Shown piece by piece: positions 12,855 to 19,132 of a DNA stretch of 23,241 bases. A program made the position numbers and the translations under genes. The notes under the pieces are model-generated. The model had not been told where the DNA came from, ran no database searches, and was given only the letters and a program-made list of their open reading frames with translations. Source of the stretch: a virus; the IMG/VR virus record IMGVR_UViG_3300033156_001190, positions 1 through 23,241 of that record, one strand, 5' to 3'. How positions within the stretch are numbered: position 1 is the stretch's first letter; each line of letters begins with the position of its first letter.

Positions 12855-12907
12855 TAGTCAATCTTCATACTCTGGTGTATATAACCCTGGAGGGGTTATA
12901 TTGACTA
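12855..12907. repeat. Nested inverted repeats between replication gene and next operon
   Basis: An outer eight-base pair TAGTCAAT (12855-12862) / ATTGACTA (12900-12907) encloses a perfect nine-base stem ATATAACCC (12879-12887) / GGGTTATAT (12893-12901) with a five-base loop. The outer right arm and inner right arm share two bases, so the two structures are alternatives. There is no U-tract, so a simple terminator is unlikely; an operator, attenuator or processing hairpin would fit. Confidence 0.55.
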
Positions 12908-12915
12908 GCAGTAAC

Positions 12916-13734
12916 TTATACCAACTGCTTGTTCTTCTTTAATTTCCCAGCTAAAGACCAATTCTGTTGGCTTTTAGGAGTAAGTTTAAGAAGACGGGCC
13001 ATAAACCAATTCCAAGGACGATCTAGATTTTTTTTAGTTTCTATTAAAATTCTCATCTCATCGACCACTCTTTGGAAATTATTTTCTGGAAATGCAGCCA
13101 TATTCCACCACCTTCTCGGATCTTGTCTGAAAAGTGATGCAAGAAAAGGGTTTTTTTCTTCAAAAACTGGGAAGTTGCAAAGCCACGGAGGCGCTTGAGC
13201 TTTGTTCCAAGTTTTTTTTCTTGATTTTGCACGCTTTTCCATCCCCGGTTTTTTACTTAAGATAGAAGAATATTTAGAAGTTATAATACTTGGTGTGAAC
13301 TGGGGTGTGAACTCTCGTGGATTTAGGATAAGAAATTTGATTCTTTCCCAACTTAAACCCTTGAACTTTTTTGGGATAAAATATGTGCATGTTTGACGAT
13401 GTCTATACTGTTTCACAATGATTTTAAGATTACTCAAAATCTTTAACAATTTGTTTACCCACTCTCGGGTTGTTCCAATCATTTTTGCCAGCAATGTTTG
13501 CGACGGATAGCATTCAAGATATTTCCAATTTTCAATAAGACGGAAAAGATATTGAGCTTTCGAGGAAAGATGAAGGAAAACAGAAGAAAATTCCGCATTA
13601 TCCCGAGGAATCATCAAAGATTTCATTCCATGAGAATGAGTCATTTGATGAAGTTTTATCTCCATTTCTTCAGAAAAAGAAAAAAAGTTGGTTTGTGGTT
13701 GCTTTAATTTGTCTTGAGTGTCTATATTGGTCAT
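12916..13734 (-). CDS. HTH replication-initiator-like protein
   Basis: This 272-residue protein starts at ATG 13734 (MTNIDTQDKLKQPQTNFFSF). A central winged-HTH of the kind seen in phage and plasmid replication proteins is clear (ECYPSQTLLAKMIGTTREWV, then NKLLKILSNLKIIVKQYRHR). A basic linker follows and then a helical C-terminus (FQRVVDEMRILIETKKNLDR, PWNWFMARLLKL). It probably binds an origin or loads the replication machinery, but a transcription-regulator role is not excluded. The frame continues to a TTG at 13824 across a strong stem-loop; no Shine-Dalgarno is seen at either start, so the start is uncertain. Its leader is covered by a likely antisense RNA on the plus strand. Confidence 0.65.
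   Translation of the reverse strand: MTNIDTQDKLKQPQTNFFSFSEEMEIKLHQMTHSHGMKSLMIPRDNAEFSSVFLHLSSKAQYLFRLIENWKYLECYPSQTLLAKMIGTTREWVNKLLKILSNLKIIVKQYRHRQTCTYFIPKKFKGLSWERIKFLILNPREFTPQFTPSIITSKYSSILSKKPGMEKRAKSRKKTWNKAQAPPWLCNFPVFEEKNPFLASLFRQDPRRWWNMAAFPENNFQRVVDEMRILIETKKNLDRPWNWFMARLLKLTPKSQQNWSLAGKLKKNKQLV
13699..13728 (+). promoter_or_regulatory. Putative promoter of an antisense RNA
   Basis: TTGCTT (13699-13704), an 18-base spacer and TATATT (13723-13728, five of six consensus bases) face right, inside the first codons of the replication gene. The predicted start would be near 13735, exactly at the replication gene's start codon. Confidence 0.4.
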
Positions 13735-13787
13735 GGTTTTTGTTTGTTTTATGCCCGGTTCAACCCCATTGACCGGGCCTTTTTTTT
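13735..13787 (+). ncRNA. Candidate antisense RNA with intrinsic terminator
   Basis: The plus strand holds a stem GCCCGGTTCAA (13753-13763) / TTGACCGGGC (13769-13778), ten pairs with one bulged base and loop CCCCA. A run of eight T follows (13780-13787), making a strong intrinsic terminator. There is no plus-strand gene upstream for it to end. With the promoter at 13699-13728 it would define an RNA of about 50 nt, fully complementary to the leader of the replication gene. Plasmids commonly control initiator synthesis by such RNAs; here this is inference from sequence alone. Confidence 0.45.
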
Positions 13788-13843
13788 CTTTAAACTTCTT
13801 CTTTTTTCCATTTGGGGACCCCAATAATTACTTCTTGCTTGTG

Positions 13844-13878
13844 CGATTCTGGGAGTTATGGTAAGATTCCAAGAATCG
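13844..13878. other. Large stem-loop in replication-gene leader
   Basis: CGATTCTGGGA (13844-13854) pairs with TCCAAGAATCG (13868-13878), ten of eleven positions, around a 13-base loop. Nearby is the perfect palindrome TTGGGGACCCCAA (13811-13823). These lie in the gap between the divergent genes at 13734 and 13942 and may be part of an origin, an operator or a structured leader. Confidence 0.45.
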
Positions 13879-13887
13879 AAGTCATAA

Positions 13888-13919
13888 GCCCCAATTTCTA
13901 TGGTTGGGGTCTTTTTTTT
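13888..13919 (+). terminator. Intrinsic terminator
   Basis: CCCCAA (13889-13894) pairs with TTGGGG (13904-13909) around a nine-base loop, followed after C13911 by eight T residues. It faces right, 23 bases before the plus-strand gene at 13942, so it would shield that gene from rightward transcripts, or attenuate its own. Confidence 0.6.
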
Positions 13920-13941
13920 CAACTTAAAAATATGAAAAATT

Positions 13942-14238
13942 ATGAAATTTTCAATATCTATCGAAGAGATCTATCCCTCTGAAAATGTTGCCAATCCATT
14001 AAAAAACAAAGAGATGGGAACAGTCCACGCAATCATCGATTTTGGATTTTTGCAAGTAGAAATAAAAAATATTTTTTACTGTATTAACAAAAAAAAGAAG
14101 GTTTTCGTCAGCATGCCTAACCACATGTATCACCAAGACACACCCGATAAAACCCGTGTCCCTTCTATCTCTTTTTCAGATCCCGAAATTTTTAGAGAGA
14201 TAAGAAAAAAAGTTACCCAAGAAGTCTTGATGAGTTAA
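13942..14238 (+). CDS. SpoVG-like small protein
   Basis: This 98-residue protein has a layout reminiscent of SpoVG: an N-terminal strand segment (ISIEEIYPSE), a strand pair (VHAIIDFGFLQVEIKNIFYC), a basic turn leading to VFVSMPNHMYHQ, and a C-terminal FSDPEIFREIRKKVTQEVLM helix. SpoVG proteins bind nucleic acid and regulate genes; phage and chromosomal versions exist. The match is by pattern only. No clear ribosome site is seen at 13942. It converges with the HTH gene at 14235, sharing bases at the stops, and diverges from the replication gene. Confidence 0.5.
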   Translation: MKFSISIEEIYPSENVANPLKNKEMGTVHAIIDFGFLQVEIKNIFYCINKKKKVFVSMPNHMYHQDTPDKTRVPSISFSDPEIFREIRKKVTQEVLMS

Positions 14239-14468
14239 CGAGAGGATATTTTTTCCCACTCGCTTAAGGCCTTTTGATAAAACTCAATCTTTGCTTCTAT
14301 GAGTTTTTTAATCCCTAATGAAAAAGCTAAATGCATTCGACCCTCTAACTCACCCTTGCGAGTGAGAATTTTATTTACCGTCATGCGAGAGTAATTTACA
14401 TAGTCGGCCACTTCTTCTCGCGTGAGACGAGAATCTTTAATAAATTCTTTTATTTTTTTTATTTCCAT
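14235..14468 (-). CDS. Small HTH regulator (Cro-like)
   Basis: This 77-residue DNA-binding protein has a clean HTH: SRLTREEVADYVNYSRMTVN, then KILTRKGELEGRMHLAFSLG, followed by a helical C-terminus (EFYQKALSEWEKISSR). Its size and its position facing the early operon's promoter suggest a lambda Cro/Cox-type switch protein controlling the divergent 14469-14554 region. AGGCAGG precedes ATG 14468. Confidence 0.75.
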   Translation of the reverse strand: MEIKKIKEFIKDSRLTREEVADYVNYSRMTVNKILTRKGELEGRMHLAFSLGIKKLIEAKIEFYQKALSEWEKISSR

Positions 14469-14484
14469 CAGCCTGCCTTTTTTG

Positions 14485-14513
14485 TTGACTAAATCTTACA
14501 CAAACATTACCAT
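14485..14513 (+). promoter_or_regulatory. Early-operon promoter
   Basis: TTGACT (14485-14490), a 17-base spacer and TACCAT (14508-14513) lie about 40 bases before the first early gene. Half-site-like arms TTACAnnAAA (14496-14505) and TTTnnTGTAA (14523-14532, approximate) flank the -10 box and could be an operator for the adjacent HTH protein. Confidence 0.5.
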
Positions 14514-14554
14514 TTGGATAACTTTTATGTAAACCCCAGATGTGGAGAGTATTA

Positions 14555-14812
14555 ATGAGCATGTACATAAACCACTGGGCCTCAGAAGATGATTTGCCCA
14601 TTTCGCATGAAGATTTAGCTCACGCTAAAGAACATATGAAGCTTGTATTGGAAGCAGCGTATGATGGAACACGCAGCATGCAAGAGTTAGACAGTTCTTT
14701 AGAAGAGGTAGCTGCGGCTTTGGATCTAAAGTTTTGCCAAGAAAAGAAGCTGAAGCTACAAAAGAAAGAAAATCCATTTTTCGATCTAGGAGTATCTTTG
14801 ATGAAAAACTGA
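14555..14812 (+). CDS. Hypothetical early protein
   Basis: This 85-residue acidic helical protein starts at ATG 14555 (MSMYINHWASEDDLPISHED), chosen for the GGAGAG seven bases upstream; the frame opens at 14540. The central helices (LAHAKEHMKLVLEAAYDGTR, then MQELDSSLEEVAAALDLKF) lead to a Lys-rich end. It is the first gene of the early operon before ERF. The function is unknown. Confidence 0.65.
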   Translation: MSMYINHWASEDDLPISHEDLAHAKEHMKLVLEAAYDGTRSMQELDSSLEEVAAALDLKFCQEKKLKLQKKENPFFDLGVSLMKN

Positions 14813-14834
14813 GGTCCGTAGCTTAGGAGCACAC

Positions 14835-15545
14835 GTGACCTCGAAAATTATTAACCTCGAGGAGTATTTAATGAGCATTCCAGAAGAATCCTACGTTCCT
14901 TCTAATACCTATGAAGGAAATAACACTACTCTCCGTCCTATGGAGTCGGAAGAGCTAAACAAGCTGTTTGAAGCGTTGGCAAAAGCCCAGATGGAAATGG
15001 AAGTAGCCAAAACAGATAGCACCAATCCCTATTTCAAAAGCAAATATGCAGATTTGAGATCTGTCGTTGATGCCTCCCGTCCTTTTTTAGCAAAAAATGG
15101 ACTGTGTGTGATTCAACGCACCATCCCAGGAACGAACGGCACGTCATATCTTTACACGCGGCTCGGGCATTTGTCTGGTCAGTGGATGGAGAGCTATATG
15201 CCTATCAACCCTCCAAAGCAAGATATTCAAACCTTGGGATCTTATCTTACCTATTTACGTCGCTACTCTTACTCAAGTATGGTCGGAGTGGTGGCCGGAG
15301 ATGAAGACGATGATGGTGAAAACGCCATGCATATTACGAGGGAAAAAGGAATGTCTAATGATAAAATATCTAAACCTCAACTAGATATGCTCGCGCAAGA
15401 ACTTAAAGGAGAAACTCAAATTGTAGAGCAAATTTTTAAGTCTTATGGTATTTCTAAACTTTCAGATGTCCCAGCAAAAAAATACACTAAATGCTTGGAA
15501 ACTATTAGAGAAATTAAACGAGCTAGAGAGGCAACACCAGCATGA
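14835..15545 (+). CDS. erf: ERF-family single-strand annealing protein
   Basis: This 236-residue recombinase anneals complementary single strands, pairing with the exonuclease two genes downstream. Family features are clear: LNKLFEALAKAQMEMEVAKT, NPYFKSKYADLRSVVDASRP, FLAKNGLCVIQ, the TRLGHLSGQWMESYMPI strand, GSYLTYLRRYSYSSMVGVVA and an acidic EDDDGENA end of the core. The C-terminal third is a variable helical tail. The GTG at 14835 has AGGAG six bases upstream. An ATG at 14871 also has a good site (GAGGAG), so a shorter 224-residue form is possible. The stop overlaps the SSB start (ATGA). Confidence 0.93.
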   Translation: MTSKIINLEEYLMSIPEESYVPSNTYEGNNTTLRPMESEELNKLFEALAKAQMEMEVAKTDSTNPYFKSKYADLRSVVDASRPFLAKNGLCVIQRTIPGTNGTSYLYTRLGHLSGQWMESYMPINPPKQDIQTLGSYLTYLRRYSYSSMVGVVAGDEDDDGENAMHITREKGMSNDKISKPQLDMLAQELKGETQIVEQIFKSYGISKLSDVPAKKYTKCLETIREIKRAREATPA

Positions 15546-15904
15546 ACCATTCAATTTTAATGGGAAGATTAGGAAAAGACCCTGAAGAAAGGGTAACTAA
15601 AAACGGGAACAAGGGAATTTTTTTCTCGCTGGCTGTAGACTCTTATTCTGCAGGAGAAAGAAAAACATCGTGGTATAATATTGCCATCTGGGAAAACGGT
15701 CTTTTTCCTATTGCTTTGTCTTTGAAAAAAGGAGGAATGGTTGCCGTGGCAGGGACGATGCTTCCTCCGAAAACTTATGAAGCCAAAGATGGTACTCTCC
15801 GAGTAGATCAAACCTTAAAATGTGCGGCACTTTACTTTTTACCGAGTGCCCAAAAAAACTCTCTTCCCGAGGAGGATAACCCAGAACAAGATTTAGGTTT
15901 TTAA
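15542..15904 (+). CDS. ssb: Single-stranded DNA-binding protein
   Basis: This 120-residue OB-fold protein coats single-stranded DNA. It has the SSB signature MNHSILMGRLGKDPEERVTK, FFSLAVDSYS, a WYNIAIWENG strand, KKGGMVAVAGTMLPPKTYEA, and an acidic tail (LPEEDNPEQDLGF) ending in Phe, as in SSB tails that dock partner proteins. It is shorter than cellular SSB because the linker is short. It overlaps ERF upstream and its TAA overlaps the exonuclease ATG. Confidence 0.93.
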   Translation: MNHSILMGRLGKDPEERVTKNGNKGIFFSLAVDSYSAGERKTSWYNIAIWENGLFPIALSLKKGGMVAVAGTMLPPKTYEAKDGTLRVDQTLKCAALYFLPSAQKNSLPEEDNPEQDLGF

Positions 15905-16794
15905 TGAAAATTATCAATTTTTTAGAAGGCCAAGGATCCAAAGAATGGTTGGAATGGAGGCGTGGAGGAATCGGCGCTTCCGACATTGCGGTGTTAATGG
16001 GAACTTCTCGTTTCAAAACTCCGTTGACTTTGTGGAATGAGAAATGTGGATTTGCTTTAGAAGAACCACCCAACGCAGCCATGCAGCATGGGAATATGAA
16101 TGAAAGTCGAGCTCGAGAATGGCTCAATGAAAACTTAAATTTAGATCTTCAACCTCTATGTGTGGAAGATCCAGAAACTCATTACTTTCGGGCATCTTTA
16201 GATGGATATGATCATAAGACTAAAACTTTAGTAGAAATAAAATGTCCTGTGACTGATGAGATTATTGAAAATGCGCGCCTTAAACAAAAGGTTCCTGAGT
16301 ATTGGGTGGATCAAAACCTGTGGCAAATGATGTTTATGAAACCTGTGAGGTCGATGATTGCTATTTGGGATTACAAAAATGAATGTTGTTACACTGTAGA
16401 AAATCTGTGTAGGCCCGACCGCCTTGAAAAAATGAGGGAAAAAGCAGAGGAATTTTGGCATAAAGTCCAAACTGGCATATCTCCGGAACCTGAAAATGGT
16501 GATTATATTGTCATAGAAACTCCAGAATTGAAGAAACTGTTCGAAGAGTATGGAGACCTCTATGAAAAAGAAAAATGCGCTCAGAAGAGGCGTAAAGAGC
16601 TTAAAGAAGAAATCATCAATCATGGAGATGATGGAAACTTTTTATCCTTTGGATATCGAGTAACTCGTTGCCGTCCTAAGTCATCTTACGATATCAAAAA
16701 AATGGAAATGGATGGCATTGATGTCGATAAATATCGCAAGCCCTACCATGGAATTGGATTCTATAAAATAGATGTTCCGTCCTCTAGAAGGTAA
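15904..16794 (+). CDS. YqaJ-type viral recombinase exonuclease
   Basis: This 296-residue lambda-exonuclease-like protein would resect double-stranded ends to give strands for ERF. Motifs appear in order: QGSKEWLEWRRGGIGASDIA at residues 10-29, a conserved Glu in NESRAREWL (about 67-71), Asp100 in ASLDGYD, and Glu111/Lys113 in LVEIKCP, the metal-binding core. The middle is helical, with an alternating charged coil (YEKEKCAQKRRKELKEEII), and the end is GFYKIDVPSS. The ERF-SSB-YqaJ cassette is typical of phages using recombination-dependent replication. The 79 bases after the stop hold no gene or clear terminator. Confidence 0.93.
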   Translation: MKIINFLEGQGSKEWLEWRRGGIGASDIAVLMGTSRFKTPLTLWNEKCGFALEEPPNAAMQHGNMNESRAREWLNENLNLDLQPLCVEDPETHYFRASLDGYDHKTKTLVEIKCPVTDEIIENARLKQKVPEYWVDQNLWQMMFMKPVRSMIAIWDYKNECCYTVENLCRPDRLEKMREKAEEFWHKVQTGISPEPENGDYIVIETPELKKLFEEYGDLYEKEKCAQKRRKELKEEIINHGDDGNFLSFGYRVTRCRPKSSYDIKKMEMDGIDVDKYRKPYHGIGFYKIDVPSSRR

Positions 16795-16873
16795 ATATTA
16801 TCCAAATACACCATGAATGATCAGGCTCCCAGTAAATATCATAACGTTCGAACTGAAATTTACTCTTTATGAG

Positions 16874-17098
16874 TCAACGCTGTTCCCAGAAGTAAAAATC
16901 CTCGGATTTTCTTCTTTCCCTCATTTCATCTTGAGTTTTCTTTAAAAGATCATTGTATTCATCATTTTTTTGTTCGAGGGCTTGTCTATGATCTCTTTTC
17001 ATCATTTGACGATTCACGGAAAAGAAAAAAGTAACCACTGTGGTAAGAAGTAAAAACACAGCCGAAACCACAGTAGCGCCTTCACTCAATTTGGACAT
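16874..17098 (-). CDS. Single-pass membrane protein with charged helix
   Basis: This protein of 74 residues starts at ATG 17098 (MSKLSEGATVVSAVFLLLTT); the ATG at 17107 would add three. A single membrane span (about residues 8-28: ATVVSAVFLLLTTVVTFFFS) is followed by a positive NRQMMKRDHRQ stretch and a charged helix (ALEQKNDEYNDLLKKTQDEM, ending in SEDFYFWEQR). The topology fits an inner-membrane spanin or holin-associated lysis protein placed after tail genes, but no motif proves lysis function. Confidence 0.55.
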   Translation of the reverse strand: MSKLSEGATVVSAVFLLLTTVVTFFFSVNRQMMKRDHRQALEQKNDEYNDLLKKTQDEMRERRKSEDFYFWEQR

Positions 17099-17099
17099 C

Positions 17100-18437
17100 T
17101 TAAACATAATAGAATCCTTCTGTAGTAATTAAGGAAGAGTTGGCAAACATAGTATCATCCATATTAATAAATGCTCCCCCTGCATTCGAAGATGTAATTA
17201 TATCCGCGGTAGTAGTCGCCCCTAAATTCCGAATTCCAATCCCGGTAAAATTAGCAGGAGGGGTTAGACGCGCCCATCCTCCTAGGGGATTCGCATAGCT
17301 TTCTCCGGTGAAAACAGTAAAAGGAAACCCACTTACTACGGCATTTCCTGTAGAAGTCCCCTTATTGGAGATTTGGAGAAAAATGTGATAGTGAACAATG
17401 TTTCCAATACGCGTATATCTTCCTTGTTGAAAAGTATATACAATACCTGTAGACCCTCCTCCAAAAGTTAACGTTGGAGTCCACGTCCCAGTTTCGTAAA
17501 AATCGAGCTTATTGTTTCCTCCATCAAAACTGATCGAACCACTATTAGTGGCTACTCCTGTCAAAGTTGTGGGATTTAAAATTCCGGTGGAAAGGATTGA
17601 CTGTACAACCCCCCCGATATTGCAGGTACCTCCACCAGTAATAACATTGGCGTTTGTGGACCGCAAGATACAACTATAAACTTCTGCACTAGTGGTAACT
17701 TCAATATCGGATGCGGTTCCCGAAGTAATGGTACAAAAATTTATTTGTTGACCTCCGGAAGAACTTAAAGTAAGAGCGGTTGTATTGCTGCGAATGAATA
17801 AGGAAGACCAATTACATCCAAAATTTACAGTTCCTGTCGTTTCTATAGGATTTATGAATTGAGTCCAATTTATGAATAAATTTCCTGAGCTTGCTGTATT
17901 GGAAGTGGTGGAGTTGATATCATTTCCAAAATCGCATTCTTCAAAGTCTAATGTCCCCACTGACGTAGAGGAAAAAATAGCATTCCCTAAGGTAGTAATA
18001 TTTCCAAAACATTCAATGCAGTCAATTAAAGAATCTGCATTAGAACTCGTAAAGTTTATCCCGGTATTATTGGTACATAAAATATTGCATTTAAAAAGGA
18101 GAACATCAGTGTCATTAGCTCCCGTGACTTCTAAGCAAAAATCTCCATTGGTTTGGAGTGCCAGACTCGAAAGGGAAGCACTCCCTTCGAACGAAGCAGA
18201 GCATTTTCCAATGATTTTTACTATTTCTGTGGCTTCATTTCCTGGCCATGCTACTAGATTTACCCCAGCTTTTAATGTTAAATCTTCGGTATAAGTGCCT
18301 TCGCGAATGAAAATGGTTTCTCCCGCCGATGCAGCATTAAGGGCAGAAGTAATGGTGGTGTGGGTTCCCAGTCCCGCTGTCGGATCTACAATCCACCGAG
18401 CCGGACCAAATTTATTATCTGAAGTTTGAATAGTCAT
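17100..18437 (-). CDS. Tail spike/fibre with beta-helix and C-terminal module
   Basis: This 445-residue protein starts at ATG 18437 (MTIQTSDNKFGPARWIVDPT), which overlaps the upstream stop (ATGA). The extra 25 codons upstream are the shadow of the previous gene. The N-terminal TAGLGTHTTITSALNAASAG and FIREGTYTEDLTL resemble the entry of pectate-lyase-like right-handed beta-helices, followed by a long beta-helix-type stretch. The last about 120 residues are a separate module (GTWTPTLTFGGGSTGIVYTF, then GRYTRIGNIVHYH and a Tyr-Tyr-Val end), also present in the 19129-20823 protein. It probably contacts the host surface. No catalytic residues could be assigned. Confidence 0.75.
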   Translation of the reverse strand: MTIQTSDNKFGPARWIVDPTAGLGTHTTITSALNAASAGETIFIREGTYTEDLTLKAGVNLVAWPGNEATEIVKIIGKCSASFEGSASLSSLALQTNGDFCLEVTGANDTDVLLFKCNILCTNNTGINFTSSNADSLIDCIECFGNITTLGNAIFSSTSVGTLDFEECDFGNDINSTTSNTASSGNLFINWTQFINPIETTGTVNFGCNWSSLFIRSNTTALTLSSSGGQQINFCTITSGTASDIEVTTSAEVYSCILRSTNANVITGGGTCNIGGVVQSILSTGILNPTTLTGVATNSGSISFDGGNNKLDFYETGTWTPTLTFGGGSTGIVYTFQQGRYTRIGNIVHYHIFLQISNKGTSTGNAVVSGFPFTVFTGESYANPLGGWARLTPPANFTGIGIRNLGATTTADIITSSNAGGAFINMDDTMFANSSLITTEGFYYV

Positions 18438-19132
18438 GTAATGATGGGTACTCCTATAGAAGAAAGAACCGTGAAATCGGTATCTTGGGTGGTGCAAACG
18501 AGTTCTAAGCAATCATATTGTTGAGTAGAAGCGATATTTCCCCCTACCCCTGTCGTGGAGTCAACATTTCCAAAATGAAGGGTTTGTCCCCCATTTTGAT
18601 TTAATTGCCATCCGCCACTCCCTTTTCCCGCTATGCGAATGACATCTCCAAACGCAGCTGTAGTTGGAAGGGTGACATTGACTGTGGAAGCGTTATTCAG
18701 GACATATCCTGTATTCGAAGAAAGAGAAGTAGGTCCAGTTACGGTGAGTTCTATCCATTTTAATCCTCCCCCTACCACATCGAAAGTCATGGTATTTGTT
18801 CCAGGACTTCCAGCCGTTACACACCCTGTTCCTCCTAGCGTATTTATTATTCCCGACCCATCTGGTCCTACATTTCCTCCAGAATCGCCCGTTAAAAATT
18901 GGACATCTCCGGTGGCCCCTCCGCCGAGTTTAATCCATGTGGCCACAGCGGAAGAAATATCTGTTAAATACCATAAGTCATTTTGAGAAATGTCATTCCA
19001 AAAATCCCGGACTTTAAAATTCCTGTAGTCGGTCGTTAAAGGCGCTCGATTGCGTCGAAAAATTCGAACCGGAACCTGAGAATTAGTGGGATATTCTAGA
19101 GGAGATTGAGGTTGATTATTATTCATCGTCAT
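18434..19132 (-). CDS. Tail-fibre-associated protein
   Basis: This 232-residue beta-rich, Gly/Thr/Asn-rich protein begins with an acid/aromatic adaptor-like section (FKVRDFWNDISQNDLWYLTD). It continues with GDVQFLTGDSGGNVGPDGSG and ends in a module TLPTTAAFGDVIRIAGKGSG, GWQLNQNGGQTLHFGNVDST that recurs in phage fibres, as far as I recall. The GDSGG...GGTG element also occurs at the start of the rightmost tail gene. It is coupled to both neighbours by ATGA overlaps. Probably part of the fibre or its attachment. Confidence 0.65.
   Translation of the reverse strand: MTMNNNQPQSPLEYPTNSQVPVRIFRRNRAPLTTDYRNFKVRDFWNDISQNDLWYLTDISSAVATWIKLGGGATGDVQFLTGDSGGNVGPDGSGIINTLGGTGCVTAGSPGTNTMTFDVVGGGLKWIELTVTGPTSLSSNTGYVLNNASTVNVTLPTTAAFGDVIRIAGKGSGGWQLNQNGGQTLHFGNVDSTTGVGGNIASTQQYDCLELVCTTQDTDFTVLSSIGVPIIT

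Noticed and set aside
16795-16873. Possible terminator or tRNA between the convergent exonuclease and membrane-protein genes
   Set aside because: No stem followed by a T-run and no tRNA-like arms could be found in the 79 bases.
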